From Megalopta genalis (Eukaryota > Arthropoda > Insecta > Hymenoptera > Halictidae), in the NCBI RefSeq assembly GCF_051020955.1, contig NC_135029.1:3558001-3622000 (forward strand): a stretch of DNA of 64,000 nucleotides, given 5' to 3'. The stretch's first letter is position 1; each line of letters begins with the position of its first letter. Positions 13,061 to 25,899 of this stretch are shown here, one piece after another. A program made the position numbers and the translations under genes. Below the pieces are notes generated by a model. The model was not told the origin of the DNA. It made no database searches and saw nothing but the letters and a program-made list of their open reading frames with translations.

Positions 13061-14194
13061 TCCTCGTTTTTATTGGTTTAGCTTTATTGCAACTATTTAG
13101 AATATCTGGTCTCGACATGCCAATCCATTCGATCGGCCAATATAGTGTAAAAAAATTTCCATATTGTAATGTCTAACAACACGTAGGCGGACAGGTAATT
13201 TCAGGTAAATGTAGGAAACAGTTTTTCTTTTCTAACGCGATAGAGGAACGATGATCGATTGAACTGGATTTGTGGGGAGAGAAAGAAGCCCCCGAGCAAA
13301 AACGAAAAATCGGTAAACAGAGATGAATTCCTCGAGGGAGAGGCACATAGAGAATCTGAGAGAAAAGCGTAACTGCTATGGTTTTTGCGGATTCGTCATA
13401 TCCGGTCATCTGTCTCGCGTAGCATTTATTCCTGGCCAGGTCATGGCTGAGAGCGTGTTTATTCGAATAAATCATCGATATACCTCAATGCTTCAATATT
13501 GCCTTTAATGGTCTCCCTCGCATCCGTTATTATAATAGGCAAATGTCCGGCAACCAAGATAGAATTTATTTCGATAATTGCACGTTCAAAATAAATAATC
13601 GTAATGGCGTATTTTAAACGATAAATTAACATTTATGCAGATGAACACGTTTCGTAGCATTTAAATCAGTTTTGTAAATACTTGTTATGTATATTTGCTA
13701 ATGTTAGTTATTTTAGCGTGAAATTATCTTAAGATTTAATGGGAAACAATGTGCAAATGGTTGGGGGAAATACGTTTCGTTTAATTAGTCGTCGAACAAT
13801 TTTGTGCGTTCAGACTTTTATTTAGCAAAAAATGCTTTACTAAGAAACTATAGTATGGTATAATTGTGTAGAGGACGTGTTTATAACGTTAATAATTTAC
13901 TGTAAAAATGACTGAGGGTATGTTTTATTTGCTTACAAATGCTTTTGGTCACTGTTACTATCGTATTAGCAAAATTTGCAATATCGTTTTTCTTAGTATA
14001 TTACATAACCGCATGATTGCAACATGTTTACAATTAATTTTTCTGTTTATAATTTCTAATTAGTTAATATTGAATATTAATATTGACAAGATAAATAACA
14101 ATAACCGAACTAAATATCTATGCAAAATAAGAGCTCTTTTTCTTAATTATTTTAGTAATTTGACAATAATATATCGGTTCTCTTAAATCCTCTT
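13061..14194. other. AT-rich stretch, nothing recognised
   Basis: Contains a short GC-richer patch at about 13180-13450 with a 100-codon minus-strand ORF lacking any motif. The remainder is AT-rich without repeats I can pair. Confidence 0.4.
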
Positions 14195-14484
14195 TTAACC
14201 CGAGAAAGATAACCTACGTCGCAGAGGCGCCTGCGAAGACTGTTGATTTTTGTTAATTTTTCATAGAGGTCTAGTGATTTAAGTTTAAAATTACTTAAAA
14301 TATAAAAAAATATAATATAAATGCATTTTATTTTTACAATAATGCCAAACCTTTAAAATGACTAGATTAACTTAAATAAATATCCATTGTTAGTATAAAA
14401 TTGACGCCTTAGAAAAGCATGCGCCTCTGAAGCGTATGGTTATCTTTTACGTACGTTGTCATATGGTTATCTTTCTAGGGTTAA
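14195..14484. mobile_element. piggyBac-type MITE with TTAA duplication
   Basis: A TTAA occurs at each edge. Inside it the left end reads CCCGAGAAAGATAACC and the right end, read inward on the other strand, reads CCCTAGAAAGATAACC. The right terminal 13 bases are identical to the canonical inverted terminal repeat of the moth piggyBac element (CCCTAGAAAGATA), and the left has one mismatch. Subterminal sequence near 14400 (AAAATTGACGCCTTAG, then AGCATGCGCCTC) also resembles the piggyBac internal repeat. The element is about 282 bp without the target duplication and has no ORF, so it is a non-autonomous copy depending on a transposase elsewhere. Confidence 0.85.
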
Positions 14485-15935
14485 ATGCATTTTTGTCATA
14501 AATTGAATAAAATTAACTTTACGAAGTTCTTGCTAGAAAGATGAAGTTTCTATTTCTTCTTCGTTTTCGTGAGATGATAATCTGTGCGAGGCTAAATGCA
14601 GCACATAAAGATCTTAGACAAATGATAACAGTCGAAGGGCGGATTTATGAACGCAAATACCTTCTTTCAACCTTTTTGTCTGGGATCATATTTGTGCAGA
14701 AATGTGTCAATGTCACGCATAGAAAGCATTAGGGGTCTATTAAGTCGGTATTAAAGGGCAGTAGAAAAAGGTTGCAGACTTCATTTGGAGAAAGCAATTC
14801 GATCAAATTAGGTTGAAGCATTTCACCAAGAATTTCTTCATATTAACATGATTTCCAATGTGCCTTGTTTCTGCTCGGTTTCCCTTACGGCCGATATTCT
14901 AGTTCCCCTTTATCTTACTCAATTCCACGTCTCGATACATACTCTTACCAGACGAACCAGACCCGCAGTTTTGCGTGATATTAAATTATTAGGGGAAGGC
15001 ATCCCAGCCTGTTTCACCCTCCAGGGTCGAATCACATATTACATAATCCTTAGTCGTAATTTCCGTTGGAAAGAATCCCGTATGAAAATTTATCGTCGGC
15101 TGTGCTGTGATATATAGTCGATTTCAAAATGCTGCTGCCTCAATTTTGGTATGCGTTATCCAAATCGATATATCCAGTGCACGAAAGCTGAGGGTTCCGA
15201 ATATATAACATCGATACATAATCAATTTTCTAGAAAAGAAACGTTCTTCAAATAAAAATCTTACATTTGCAGTTCATTCGTGCACGTAAAATTGCTCCTT
15301 CTTTTTAAATTGTGTTACGATTTCTCTTTTATTTTATATATATTAAGTAATATAAAATTCCTATCATGAATCGTATAATATCATATACTTCGTAAGACAG
15401 TTTGGTTATTTAATAATGTTAATTTGTTGTTAATTCGTCTTTCCTATAGTTACAATGAAAAATGAAACAATAAATATTTATTTTTACTTGTTTCTGTCTT
15501 CGAAGCATCATTACAGTTTGCGTAGAAAATGTTTTCGCTAATTACGAAATTCTTGTTTGCAAAGTTTATGTATTATCTGTATAGTGAAAGAATTAGGGGT
15601 TAAAGTTGGAAGAATAAGAAGCAATAAAATTATTATAAAAAACTTGAGGTTATTATAGTACATAATGATCGTGAATAAATAGTGATTAAACTAAAATAGA
15701 AGAGACTGATTTGGAGTGGTATTTCAAGATCTTGCACGATGTGATATTTTCGTAATCGAACGAGACTAAATTATTGCACTAAAGGAAGATTATTCCATGT
15801 CATATGATTTTCTACGGTGAAGAACGTAGTTGCATACTATGTGTATTTAATATAACATACTATTTGTGTATTTAACGAGTGATGTCATGTTTAGTTCATT
15901 AAATATTTGTTGTTGTTAAAGGAGGCGTATGATAA
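14485..15935. other. AT-rich stretch, nothing recognised
   Basis: Small ORFs of 63 and 89 codons on the plus strand have no recognisable domain or splice context. No repeats could be paired. Confidence 0.4.
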
Positions 15936-16136
15936 ATCGACTGCGGATTTTTGTACAAGATAAATCTTATCTAAATTCATTGCAAGGGATATAAATTACA
16001 TGGAAGTGTCTTTTTTTCTTTTACTAATCATAAGTTGACAACAATGTAACATTATTTTCGAATTATTTTAGTGTCATTTCAGTTTTCTGTTCGGCACACT
16101 CATTTTTGCCATAAATATACAAAGTATGCAGTCCAG
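15936..16136. mobile_element. MITE, 'GCGGATTTTTATGC' family, copy 2
   Basis: The left end reads GACTGCGGATTTTTGTACAA. The right end, near 16100-16136 (TTTTTGCCATAAATATACAA, then AGTATGCAGTCCAG), is its diverged reverse complement. The length is about 200 bp and there is no ORF. Confidence 0.6.
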
Positions 16137-16694
16137 TTACAAGACTCCCTTGTCATAAATCCAACGAGAATAATAACGGACGCTGAAACAATAGAGAACG
16201 GAATACAATTAGAACACTTGAAAAGCGACGGCTGATCGAAGAATACGAATAAATTAATTGCCGATGGGAGAATGCGTGGAGAGCGTTCAGTCCGCCAGTG
16301 TCCGTCGACCGGTCGACGACGGTGTAAATCAACCGGGAAACGGAAAATCGGGAATCTGACGTTAACAATCACGGCGCCGTCATTCTGGCACGCTACCAAA
16401 ACGTGCGACCGTGCCTCGCGCTGACAAACTGGTGTAAAATACCGGCCAGCAATTCGCGTCAGCAGTGAATAGCACCTTAATCTTCGTGCTGCAATCTGGA
16501 CCATAAACAACGTTGCTCGCGATGGGCGCACATGCACGGTGAGCGGACACGTTGCACGTATTGAGGGAACGGCCGAGAGGTGCTTGATGCCGTGGCTTGA
16601 TCTAAAGTCGCTACAGACGATAAATTCAACGAGCGAATAAAATAGATCTCGACTAATTGTGAGAGATTCACGACACACTTGCGGGTTCGGACGG

Positions 16695-16741
<47 letters not shown>

Positions 16742-16799
16742 CCTTCGACCATCAGATGGTGGAAGGCTCGTATCTGCCTCTCGCCTTTGCTTCCCTTCC

Positions 16800-16831
<32 letters not shown>

Positions 16832-17290
16832 GACACTTATTTTCGTCTCGTTTCACCTTATCGATCCCTTTCTCTTTCTTTCGTGTACACATCCTACCAC
16901 CGGTTCCGTCTTCATGCCCTAGAACGTGGTATGCACTCCTTACACTCTATGCTGTCCTATGATGGGGTGGCTAGAGGAGTGCGGGGGATTATAGGGGGAG
17001 GTAGGCTTCGATGCTTGGTTAAACCTCTAGGAGATCGGGTTATGCACACCGCAAGTTCGTCTACAGATTTACCGAGTGATGGGTACGAGTGATGAATTAG
17101 ACATCTGCGATATCTTTATGGAATGTTTAGGCTGCGGGTCTTTGTGCAGATTACTATCAGAAGCTACTCGAAAGAATTCTTTTACTGATTACGCGATAGT
17201 TTGTGAGAAAAATAAAGGGGAAATGTTACTTAGTCTTATGAACGTACATTTTTCTCTCAATTCGGTTCGATTTTGCTAAATAATGTTCAT
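16137..17290. other. GC-rich patch with two CT microsatellites
   Basis: GC and CpG are raised from about 16250. Pure CT runs lie at about 16699-16737 and 16803-16832. The 233-codon and 119-codon minus-strand ORFs include Glu/Arg repeats from the microsatellites and no motif. From about 17289, a TTAA followed by TCCTTTACACTCGAGTG resembles the end of a TTAA-type MITE without a visible partner. Confidence 0.4.
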
Positions 17291-19030
17291 TAATCCTTTA
17301 CACTCGAGTGTCTCCTTTCGAGAGACATAACAAAACTGTTAACGATTATTATACTATACGAGATTACAAATCTTCGTTTCATAAAATGATGAATTTTACG
17401 CTAGACTCGTGAACCTTAACGTTTAATTGTTACGTTGAAAATTACAAATTATACTGTCAGTGTTTTTTCAATTCTTCATACCTGCGGCAAATATTACACC
17501 AACAATTTTAAAAAATTCAGAATAAATGTCAAAATAAAAAGCTTCCTCAAGGCTTGTTTTCGTAAAAATGATAAAATACGATTCAGAAGATAATATTTAC
17601 AGTTTTATAAAAAGAATGATTTATGAGCCATGACAACTTTATGTTTTTATATTCCATAAGGTGATTTTAACATATTGTAGAGATCGCAATTTTCGTCTTA
17701 GGAATCGGTACCAGACACATATACGTACATGTATCTATCGAATAATTATAATATGCTATCAAACATAAAACAATAATCGTGTTAATTAATACTCGAATTC
17801 TATATTTGTACTAATTTTGTAATTGGCTCATTAAAATCTAATTGATATCGGTTCTGAACGGACTACTTGTAATTCAACTTCAATCGTTGCCGATCTAGTC
17901 ACATTTTCCGGAATGTTCGCAAGTATTTCCAATATACAGAAATAATCTCATCATATTCTTGTGCATTATAATTTTGATTTCTTTCAAAATGAGTGCGTAC
18001 GCACGCAGCTGTTAAAATTTAATTATTTACAAATTATTTGTTAGTGAATCGAAACATTCATTGAGTAACATCATCTTAATGTTTTACATTATCATCAATT
18101 GTTGTTGGTACTGTCTTGATAGCTATAGCTTACAAAGGTAATGCAAAGGTGACTGTTTGATGCAGTTGGGCGATGACAACTTGTTGTCATAAACGAATCC
18201 ATTCAAGAAACCAGTGTAGAGAGTTCTTACGTATCTTGCAATTAGTTATTCTTTAATTTCGTAAAACATTTACTCATTACTGTGCAATTTTATTAGACGA
18301 TAGTGATTCAAATTACTGCAAAATATTGACTGATAAGCAGATTGCAGATCTTTGTGCATGCATTAGCAATATATGCAGATCTTGAGCCCTTATGCACTAC
18401 AATGGCACCTCGATTATGCGAGCCGACTTGAATTTTGTATTGCCCAAATAGGTTGTTTTTGTAAGCGAATCGATCTAAGGCTGCTACAATTACTATTATT
18501 ACAAATTAAGAAAACAGAGGGGCTAGATGTAATAAAGAGAAAAGCAAAGGCAATAGATAGCCAAAGATATATTTGTTGGATTATAATTTTAAATATGATA
18601 TATTCTATGATTATACATCATAAGTTAATTTCATGATATTTTAATAATAGATTTCATAGATGTAAGTAGTAGTAATAGAAGTAAGTGATTAAGTTATAGA
18701 TAAGTTATAGTTATAGAGGTAGTATTTGCGGTATTAGTAAAAAGAGTTAGTTTATAAAAGTAACAATAAGGCATTTATTCTAATTTTTGACGACTGTTAT
18801 TTTAATATTTGCCGCAAATAAGGCATTCAGTGAATAAACAACTCATAAATGTATCTTTACAATCTGTACAATTGCAAATTAATAAATTAGTGATCTGTCA
18901 TTTTGACGGATTCCTGTAACCCTCTATTAACTTACCAAGTCTGAAATGTTTCAACATAAATTTACTCGCACTTACTAATTTGCAAATATACAGTATTTAC
19001 TGAATCAATAAAGAGGAGAATATATAATTA
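17291..19030. other. AT-rich stretch with shared dispersed repeat
   Basis: No gene is seen. The segment near 18953-19010 (including CTTACTAATTTGCAAATATA and ATTTACTGAATCAATAA) is clearly related to sequence near 62493-62555, inside a MITE. A MITE-like end (GATTGCAGATCTTTGTGCA) lies near 18340. This region probably contains a decayed larger copy of that element. Confidence 0.4.
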
Positions 19031-19549
19031 CAAAAAGGAGAACCAGGATGAACTCGTATTACGACCCAACAACGACGTTACCTACAGCATCCATCGAGGT
19101 CCCGATATTTTAGAATACTTAATAGCCCAGAGATTGCGCACACAATTTCCCCAAACACTTGACACCATAAATCTGGTTAAAAAAGTGACTGGTCCGGAGA
19201 AGGGTTCAGACTCTGAACCCCAGAGACCATCGTCACGCAAGCAGGTCCCTAGGACGCGTTCTAAGAGAGTAAACAGCCGCGAACGAACAAAGCGGAATCA
19301 GGACGATGTTCGTAGCCCTCGGTAGGTCTCGTGAGGAACGAGAGATCGCACGAGCGCAAAGATCAAGCAGGATCGTGCGACCCGGACCCCTCGACCTGTG
19401 TGCTTCGAACCAAGGAACGAACGAACGAAACGGCCCCCTTTCGCCCTCTTCTGTCCCTGTTGTGTCCGTGTCAGTCGCGGCAGCATCTTGCCCACTCTCT
19501 CGTTCTCTCCTTCTTCATCCTTTCTCTCTCTTTCTCTGTCTCTATCTTA

Positions 19550-19589
<40 letters not shown>

Positions 19590-20260
19590 TTCTTTCTCAG
19601 ATGGCCACCTTCGTTCGCCTCCCCGGTCCACGGCATCCGATGCCTCTTTGACCACCTCTTTCCCCGTCTCGCGTGGCAGAGATGTGATCCACGCCTGTGA
19701 TGCAATAGCTTGGATTGTGTTACTTCACCCGGTGCGCCGCGCCGGAGTCGAATTCTGTCGGATAAGGCCGCGGTCTCGTATACTTACATTTGTTGCGATC
19801 ACGTGTCCGCGAGCGCCGAAGAAGTCTCCGGTCTTGGGAGGGATCGGCGAGCGAATCGTGGGGACCGGACCCGTCCGTCGATAGCGAATCTCGAAAACGG
19901 CCTAACCACTAGCCCGCTCCGCTAACGCCGGGGCTCCGTTTAGTAATCATGCCTTGACATTTTTCAGCGGGGTCGGAGGCACGGGATATCGACGAACGGT
20001 CTGCACAGCTGGGTCAGGGGAGCATCGCCGGACCGATGCTTGAGCATTGATATCTTTTTGCACCGTGATCCGTCTTGCCTTGTCTTGTGCGCCACGAAAG
20101 ATGGCATGTGGGATAGCGGCACTGTGACGCGACTTCGCTATCCTTTCACGATTTGAAGCTAAAAAGTCTCGATACGTGTGTCTCGAGATATGTGGATGTC
20201 AGAGTAGGCTAAAATGGTCTAATATCGGGACCTTTCCTAATCTGAGATCCAAGCTTATTT
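19031..20260. other. GC-rich patch with CT microsatellite
   Basis: CpG-rich sequence with a CT run at about 19549-19585. The 192-codon plus-strand ORF crosses the CT run and has no domain. The patch is similar in character to those at 5.6, 16.2 and 22.2 kb and could be regulatory. Confidence 0.35.
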
Positions 20261-20479
20261 CCGTCATATCCAGGTGTTCCGCGGGTGTGGTACCGACATT
20301 TCTTTATTATGAATATTAATTCGCATCGTTCATTGTTTCGTATTTGTAAAATAGGTTGCGAACAGTTTTTTTCTGCAGGAGTATGATTATATTACAAATT
20401 TCTTAAAAATGCTAAGTGTATAATTATTTTCATGCATACTATCGTATCGTAATATTGTGTAGTAATAAAGTTTAAGATT

Positions 20480-20910
20480 TCCTAGTTATGTATCATTGAA
20501 GATTGAAGAATTTTCCTGAAAATGCCTGAACGTTTGACACGTTATCGTTACCAAATGTGAGGCCTTTTAGACAATTCTAAAATGGCCACTAACATGAAAC
20601 GTAGAGAAAGTGACAGTTCAACAGATGCTGAAGAAGAAATTATTCTAAACGATGAAAGTGATCGTGAAGAAAATTATGGCGTAGAATATTTGTTTTGAGG
20701 AAGCCTTTACTTTTGAAACGTAAACGTTGAACAATTAGTTCAATGTATAAAGTGTTGTCGATGGGCCCACAAAGACGGTGGCGCTGAAGAACCAAATTTT
20801 ATATGCCCAATGTGTGAAACAAGGCAACAGAATAAATTTTTCTGAAGAAGCAGAGCTGAGTCTCATATTGGAAACCCATTTTTCAAACCTATGAGTTCTC
20901 ATACTTTCAG
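20480..20910 (+). pseudogene. Relic of pogo/Tigger-like transposase C-terminus
   Basis: From 20582 the frame reads MATNMKRRESDSSTDAEEE, an acidic Ser-rich linker, and then after stops and a frame break a Cys/His/Trp pattern: QCIKCCRWAHKDGG followed by FICPMCE. The spacing C-x2-C, W-A-H, then C-x2-C is that of the PHD-like zinc finger found at the C-terminus of many insect pogo/Tigger-type (DDE superfamily) transposases. A second copy with the same order and the same flanking DNA lies on the minus strand at 57.3-57.7 kb, so this is a dispersed repeat and not a host gene. The family assignment rests on the finger only. The catalytic part is not present here. Confidence 0.5.
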
Positions 20911-21966
20911 TTTTTCTTTTATTACGAACAAGGAGAATTATTTTTTCTATATTTTCCAGTAGATTTTAGGAGAATACGTATTTTAGTTTTTAAACGTGTA
21001 TCTATTTTTAAAAGAAGTGTTTTGGGTCTCATATTAGGCATCTTTACCCTAATAATGACGTCAATCGATTCAGATATATTATAAAATGATATTTGAAACA
21101 TATTCATCTATTGTATTTAGGTAGATACGAAATAATCTGTGCAAGAAAGATAATAACTTGTCGTTAAGGTTTCGAAAGTTAAGGTTTCTTGTTCCATTAA
21201 AATCGTGACAGAAATACTTTCTTCGCAAATATATCCTTCGTTCTTGTTTCAAATCTCTAATTGGAACTTTTTTCAAGAAATATTGATTGTTACTTAACAT
21301 TCATAAGCGTGTTATTAATGAAAGTTTATAACTGAAATTTCAAAGTGTATTCGGGAGCGATTATATCAACAGCAGGGAAAAGGATAAATAAAAATATACA
21401 GAACAAAAATATGAAAAAATCCATAGGAAAAGAGGAAGAAAGTAAAGAACATTATTGCTTTATCTGTCAGAAACCTGATAGCAAAAACAGATCAAACGAG
21501 TAACAGATACATTGCAAAGACTGGGCACACGATGCACGCACTGATTAAAATAATTTGTTTTTTGCAATCACTGCGATGCTGAGATCGCAATGATCTAACT
21601 GCGGTCATTACGGTTCTGAGTTATTATTGAATTTTAAAAAATGTTAATATGTATAAAACGGTTTAAGTAAAATATTAAATACGGCTAAAGTTCGACAACA
21701 CGACAAATATCTTAGTTTTTATTACAACGTTCCGATTCTATTATACAGAATCGAATGAATGAATGAAGAACCCTAACCGTAACCGATATATCCATAACAG
21801 ATACAACATTTTTTCGGCCACCATCATCATTTCGGTTCTCATAACTGTTCCAAAAACCGTAATCGTCATTGTAACGGTTTTCAATTCCAGGCTACAACTG
21901 ACCTCGGATCGTGAACTGTCGTAACATTTTCTCCTTCTCCCATTTTTTATTAGTAACTTGGATATT
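20911..21966. other. AT-rich stretch around transposase relics
   Basis: Besides the zinc-finger relic annotated separately, only short ORFs of under 95 codons without motifs are present. This interval may be further decayed transposon sequence. Confidence 0.35.
21425..21605 (+). pseudogene. Second zinc-finger tail of transposase type
   Basis: The translation reads HYCFICQKPDSK, a stop, then QIHCKDWAHDA and, one frame over, FCNHCDAEI. This gives the order C-x2-C, C-x2-WAH, C-x2-C, the same PHD-like layout as the relic 600 bases upstream but with different sequence. It may belong to the same decayed element or to a related one. Stops and a frameshift show it is dead. Confidence 0.4.
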
Positions 21967-22215
21967 TTAACACGTTCCGTGCCACGTGTACCATCGATGG
22001 TACACGCTTGCATGTTTACTTAGCGAACTGAACAAATTGTTTACAAGAAATTTAGAACCGAAGAATCAATTTCCACCGCAAGAATGGGCGTTGATAAGTT
22101 TTTGTTACGTTGTTATGTGTACGAGAATTAATAATTGCACGTAATACATCAAGTTTTAGTAAAATATCAAAGTGTGAAGATTCGAGTAAAAAAAGCTCGG
22201 CACGGAACGTGTTAA
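21967..22215. mobile_element. TTAA-flanked MITE
   Basis: TTAA followed by CACGTTCCGTGCC on the left is matched by GGCACGGAACGTG followed by TTAA on the right, a perfect 13-base terminal inverted repeat. An internal palindrome (GTGTACCATCGATGGTACAC) sits next to the left end. The element is about 245 bp and non-coding. TTAA targets point to a piggyBac-type transposase. A similar left end (TTAACACGTTCAGAGCCACG) lies near 27234 without a partner. Confidence 0.75.
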
Positions 22216-23330
22216 GATATATAACAAACTAGCCGTGCCTCGGCAATCTTGGCTAAGCAGGCAACATGTTCGTTGTAAATGCAACAGTTTTTGTGTGATC
22301 GTACCTCAAAGTCAATATGTTGGAAAAGCGAGGTCGGCAAACGCGTTTGCCGGTAGTCCAGATGGAAAAGTACAAGCACCGTTGAAAATCAACCGAGCAA
22401 CAAAAAATATTGTCACGCAATTACCGGCAGCTTCAGGGATGTTTCAATTCCTGCGGTTGAAACCAGAACCGTGCAAGTCGCAGCCCCCGGGGCATCGTCG
22501 CCTACGTTGCATCTCGCGAATGGCATTAATGCGCTGCAAATATAATCGCTTTTGCAATCTCGAGGACGAAGGGAGGGGATGGGGGGTCGGTTCCAGTGAA
22601 AGAAAAAAAAAGCGGGAAAAAGAAGAAGTGTGGTTCGCGCCTCGCAGCCCCCCTATTCGGACTCGCCGGCGCTGCTTGGCTCGGCGCGGCCGCGCAGGTA
22701 TACTTTACGCAGGAGCCAGCAGCAATCGTCACGAGAAGGACGACGGTGACGAAGAAGAGGGGTGGAATGCTGGCAGTAGCGGAAGCTAAGATGGCGTCGT
22801 GTTTACTTCGTTAAGGAGTTAATTACTCCTGGAGTCCCGGGTCCTGCCGCTACGGAGGACGATGGACGTGGAAGTGGCGGATGCTGGAATTTGATGTAGA
22901 TGCAGTGAACGTAGGTAGAAGGAGAAAATCTTTCTCTCTTTCCTGGTCTATCTTTCTGACGGCATCGCGGAGAAGAGGGTCGCGACTTAAGTGCCCCGCC
23001 GCTCGGCAAATCCGATCGAGGCCTTTCCACGGAATCTATTTATCTATTTATCTCGGCCTAGAGGTAATAAGCTGATATTAAAATGAGCAGCTAGGGCAGC
23101 GGCGTTCTGATAACTTAGCTAGCCGACGGGAATGCTGCGGAATGATTTGCGGACGTACGCTGCCAATGAGATTTGACGGCGTCGAAGTGGAGCCGAGCAC
23201 GATGACGACAAGGCCGACCTCGAAACACGAAGGTAATCTCTCATTCAGGGGGTTTCAAAACGGAGGCCGACCTGCGGACTCGTTATCATGATATTCACAA
23301 TGTCGGAAAGAATAATAGACTATTGTTGGT
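22216..23330. other. GC-rich patch
   Basis: CpG-rich with a 184-codon plus-strand ORF (22235-22789). The ORF product is basic with a Lys/Glu-rich stretch encoded by a poly-purine run and shows no domain, signal peptide or start context, so I do not call it. The patch ends abruptly in AT-rich DNA. Confidence 0.35.
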
Positions 23331-24922
23331 ACTTCGTAACAATTAATTAGACTTCGTAATTTAATTGGATTTTGTGCGATTGCTTTGGGAGTTGCCTTAG
23401 GATCGAAGATACAATTCTTTTTAGGCTGTAAACACTTGGAAGAGACGTTGATAATATTTCTATATTTATATTTTATGAGAGAGTTAATTTATATTTGTTA
23501 TAAATTTATATTTGGACGGTTTAGAAACAAATCAGTGTAAATCCATTAATTTTTAAATTTAGTTAAATAAGCATCTTGCAAATTAGCTGTAAAAAATAAC
23601 AATGCTACTAATAAAGCAAAGCACGATTTTTATTATAATTAAGTAAAAATATTAATATTAATATTTAATTATTTTATTTAATTCTTTTCATTTTTATTGT
23701 TTTTCATAATTTTTTTATTTTGTTTTGTCATTCCGTGGTCGATATAAGTGCTGCAATCTATTGTTTATTTATGAAGAAGTCGACTCTACATTGATTCATC
23801 GACCGAAAGATCCTATATTCACACGTCAATTGCTTTTAGTACTCGGTGGATGTTACAACCTACTCCACATTACTTTAATTCTAATTTGATTTCTTCTTAT
23901 TCTTCTTTTTATTATTGTTATTGTTATTATCACTGTTATTATTATTATTATTATTACTGTTTTTATTGCTATTATTGTTGTTACATCACTTATTATTGTT
24001 ATACCAACGTCATTCCGCGTCAATTTCTTACCATTGCATACCAACGTCATTCCATTATCTTCTTCTTGAACATTCCAAAATCTTCTGCAAGCCATGATTT
24101 CATCCTTGACTCATCCTCGACATCTGACCTTGTGGCATCATATCTTAACCTATGACTCGCCACGTCATCTTCAAAACTTTAACCATAACATACTAATCTT
24201 TATATTTTCCTAAACCCCCGTCGCTCAAGTAAGAATACTTGCGCTTACTCATATGTACCTTTAAAACGTGCACCAGTTCAAATTCCTTCAAAACGTGCGC
24301 CTACTCGGATCTATTCGCATCATTAACACGCTCAGAAATTATTATTAGAAATAAAAGGAGTTTAAATCAGAACGAGTCTTGCTAAATTCTTCGATCGGAA
24401 CAAGAACCCTCACATTTCTGGGGAAACTCTTCTGTTGTGTTATGGCAACATAACAATAGATTTAATGTTAAACTGGTTAGTTCCAAAATCTAGTTTTACG
24501 ATAATAATCAAATTGTTTTTATCTATAACTATAGTTGGTCATTCCAACATATATTGGAATACATGCATACATCTATGTAGAAATGTCACGTCATATCATT
24601 CTTAGTTGTATTATTATACCTTCTGTATGCTCTAAGTGGTAATCTAAGTGGTACTATACCCTTGTGCTTGTAAATTATCTGGTAATTCTTGTGATTTTAT
24701 AAAAATTGATGTTTGACAATGTATGCATATAAGAGTTCTGGTAAAATTTCTCAAAGTTCCTGCATTTAATTAAGGACTAGCTTGTAAAATTAATTCGAAT
24801 ATACTTTAATTTTATGCCACATCTACAATTACCAAATCTACACAAATATGAATAGATGTAATATGTTGTATTAACTTCATTTAACTCTTATCTTACAAAT
24901 CCTTTATCTCATTCAAAGTATA
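23331..24922. other. AT-rich stretch with TTA microsatellite
   Basis: An impure TTA/TTG trinucleotide tract spans about 23912-24001. A short direct repeat, ACCAACGTCATTCC, occurs near 24002 and 24041. Nothing else is recognised. Confidence 0.45.
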
Positions 24923-25277
24923 TACAGGGTGTCCCAAAAATGTCTCGCAAACCGGAAATGAGAAGTTCCTGGGATCATTTGAAATAACTTTTTCCTTAGC
25001 GAAAATGCAACTCGTGGCTTCGTTTACCAATGATTGACGACGAACACTGACCAATGAGAGACGAGCTTGCCTAGCGCCGAGCCAATGAGCGCAAGAAGCC
25101 CAGCTCCAATAATAATAACCAATGAGCAGAACTGGGCTTCTTGCGCTCATTGGCGCAATTCGTTAGTAATTGGTAAATGAAGCCACGGGTTGCATTTTCG
25201 CTAAGGGAAAAGTTACTTCAAATGATCCCAGGAACTTTTCATTCCCGGTTTGCGAGACATTTTTGGGACACCCTATA
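24923..25277. mobile_element. Fold-back element, CAGGGTG family, copy 1
   Basis: The left end TACAGGGTGTCCCAAAAATG is matched by the reverse complement ending CATTTTTGGGACACCCTATA. The arms are near-identical over more than 100 bases. The arms include the family block CTTTTTCCTTAGCGAAAATG and, in the left arm, CACTGACCAATGAGAG. The centre holds a second inverted repeat (AATGAGCGCAAGAAGCCCAG and its complement). The element sits at TA. It is about 350 bp and non-coding. Confidence 0.85.
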
Positions 25278-25454
25278 TACATCATTACTACATATACTGC
25301 AGTATACATATTTGAAGATACTATTTCAATACCCGTTACGTCAATGTTCTAATAATATTTTATTGTTTAAGCACTTTGATTTCCTATAGAAAAATAATTT
25401 CTGATTAACAAGGTTTATTTTATTATTATTTATATTATTTTCTTATTAATAACT
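25278..25454. other. AT-rich spacer
   Basis: Short AT-rich interval between two transposable elements. Nothing is recognised. Confidence 0.4.
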
Positions 25455-25662
25455 ATTATACCGTGGATATTATGGAATTATAGCAAAAATGGCTAGATAA
25501 TATTCCAAATTATAAACACACATCAGAAAAACTTAAGGGCAATGCCATCCTTTCTTTAATTTATTAAAATGAATAACAGAAGAAATTCATTTATATCTCA
25601 TTTCTGTTACTTGCAATTGAGTTAGAAGATCTTTATTTTGCACAAAGATCCACAGTCTATTA
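25455..25662. mobile_element. MITE, 'GCGGATTTTTATGC' family, copy 3
   Basis: The right end TTTTGCACAAAGATCCACAG followed by TCTA is a good match to the family end. The left end, near 25458 (ACCGTGGATATTATGG), is more diverged. The length is about 205 bp and there is no ORF. Confidence 0.5.
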
Positions 25663-25899
25663 ACTACGTAAGTTACATATGGCTAAAAATGTATACGATT
25701 TAATACAAGATATCCAATCCATAAATATTATTGAATGCTATACGAATAAATCGAAATTCGTGTCAGATCCATCCGAGCGTTTCTTTTATCAAAACACTTT
25801 AGTCTTGCCGTTGATTCGGATACTGGAGGTGTGCTGTATGTACTTTCGAATCTCTTTGAGAGCGTTCGTTCATGCCGAGATCCATGGCTCTACATGTAT

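Noticed and set aside
16100..16836. 233- and 119-codon minus-strand ORFs
   Set aside because: They cross a GA microsatellite (Arg-Glu repeats), start inside low-complexity sequence and overlap a MITE end.
22235..22789. 184-codon plus-strand ORF
   Set aside because: Long for the window, but has no motif, includes a purine-tract Lys/Glu run, and is expected by chance in GC-rich DNA with few stops.
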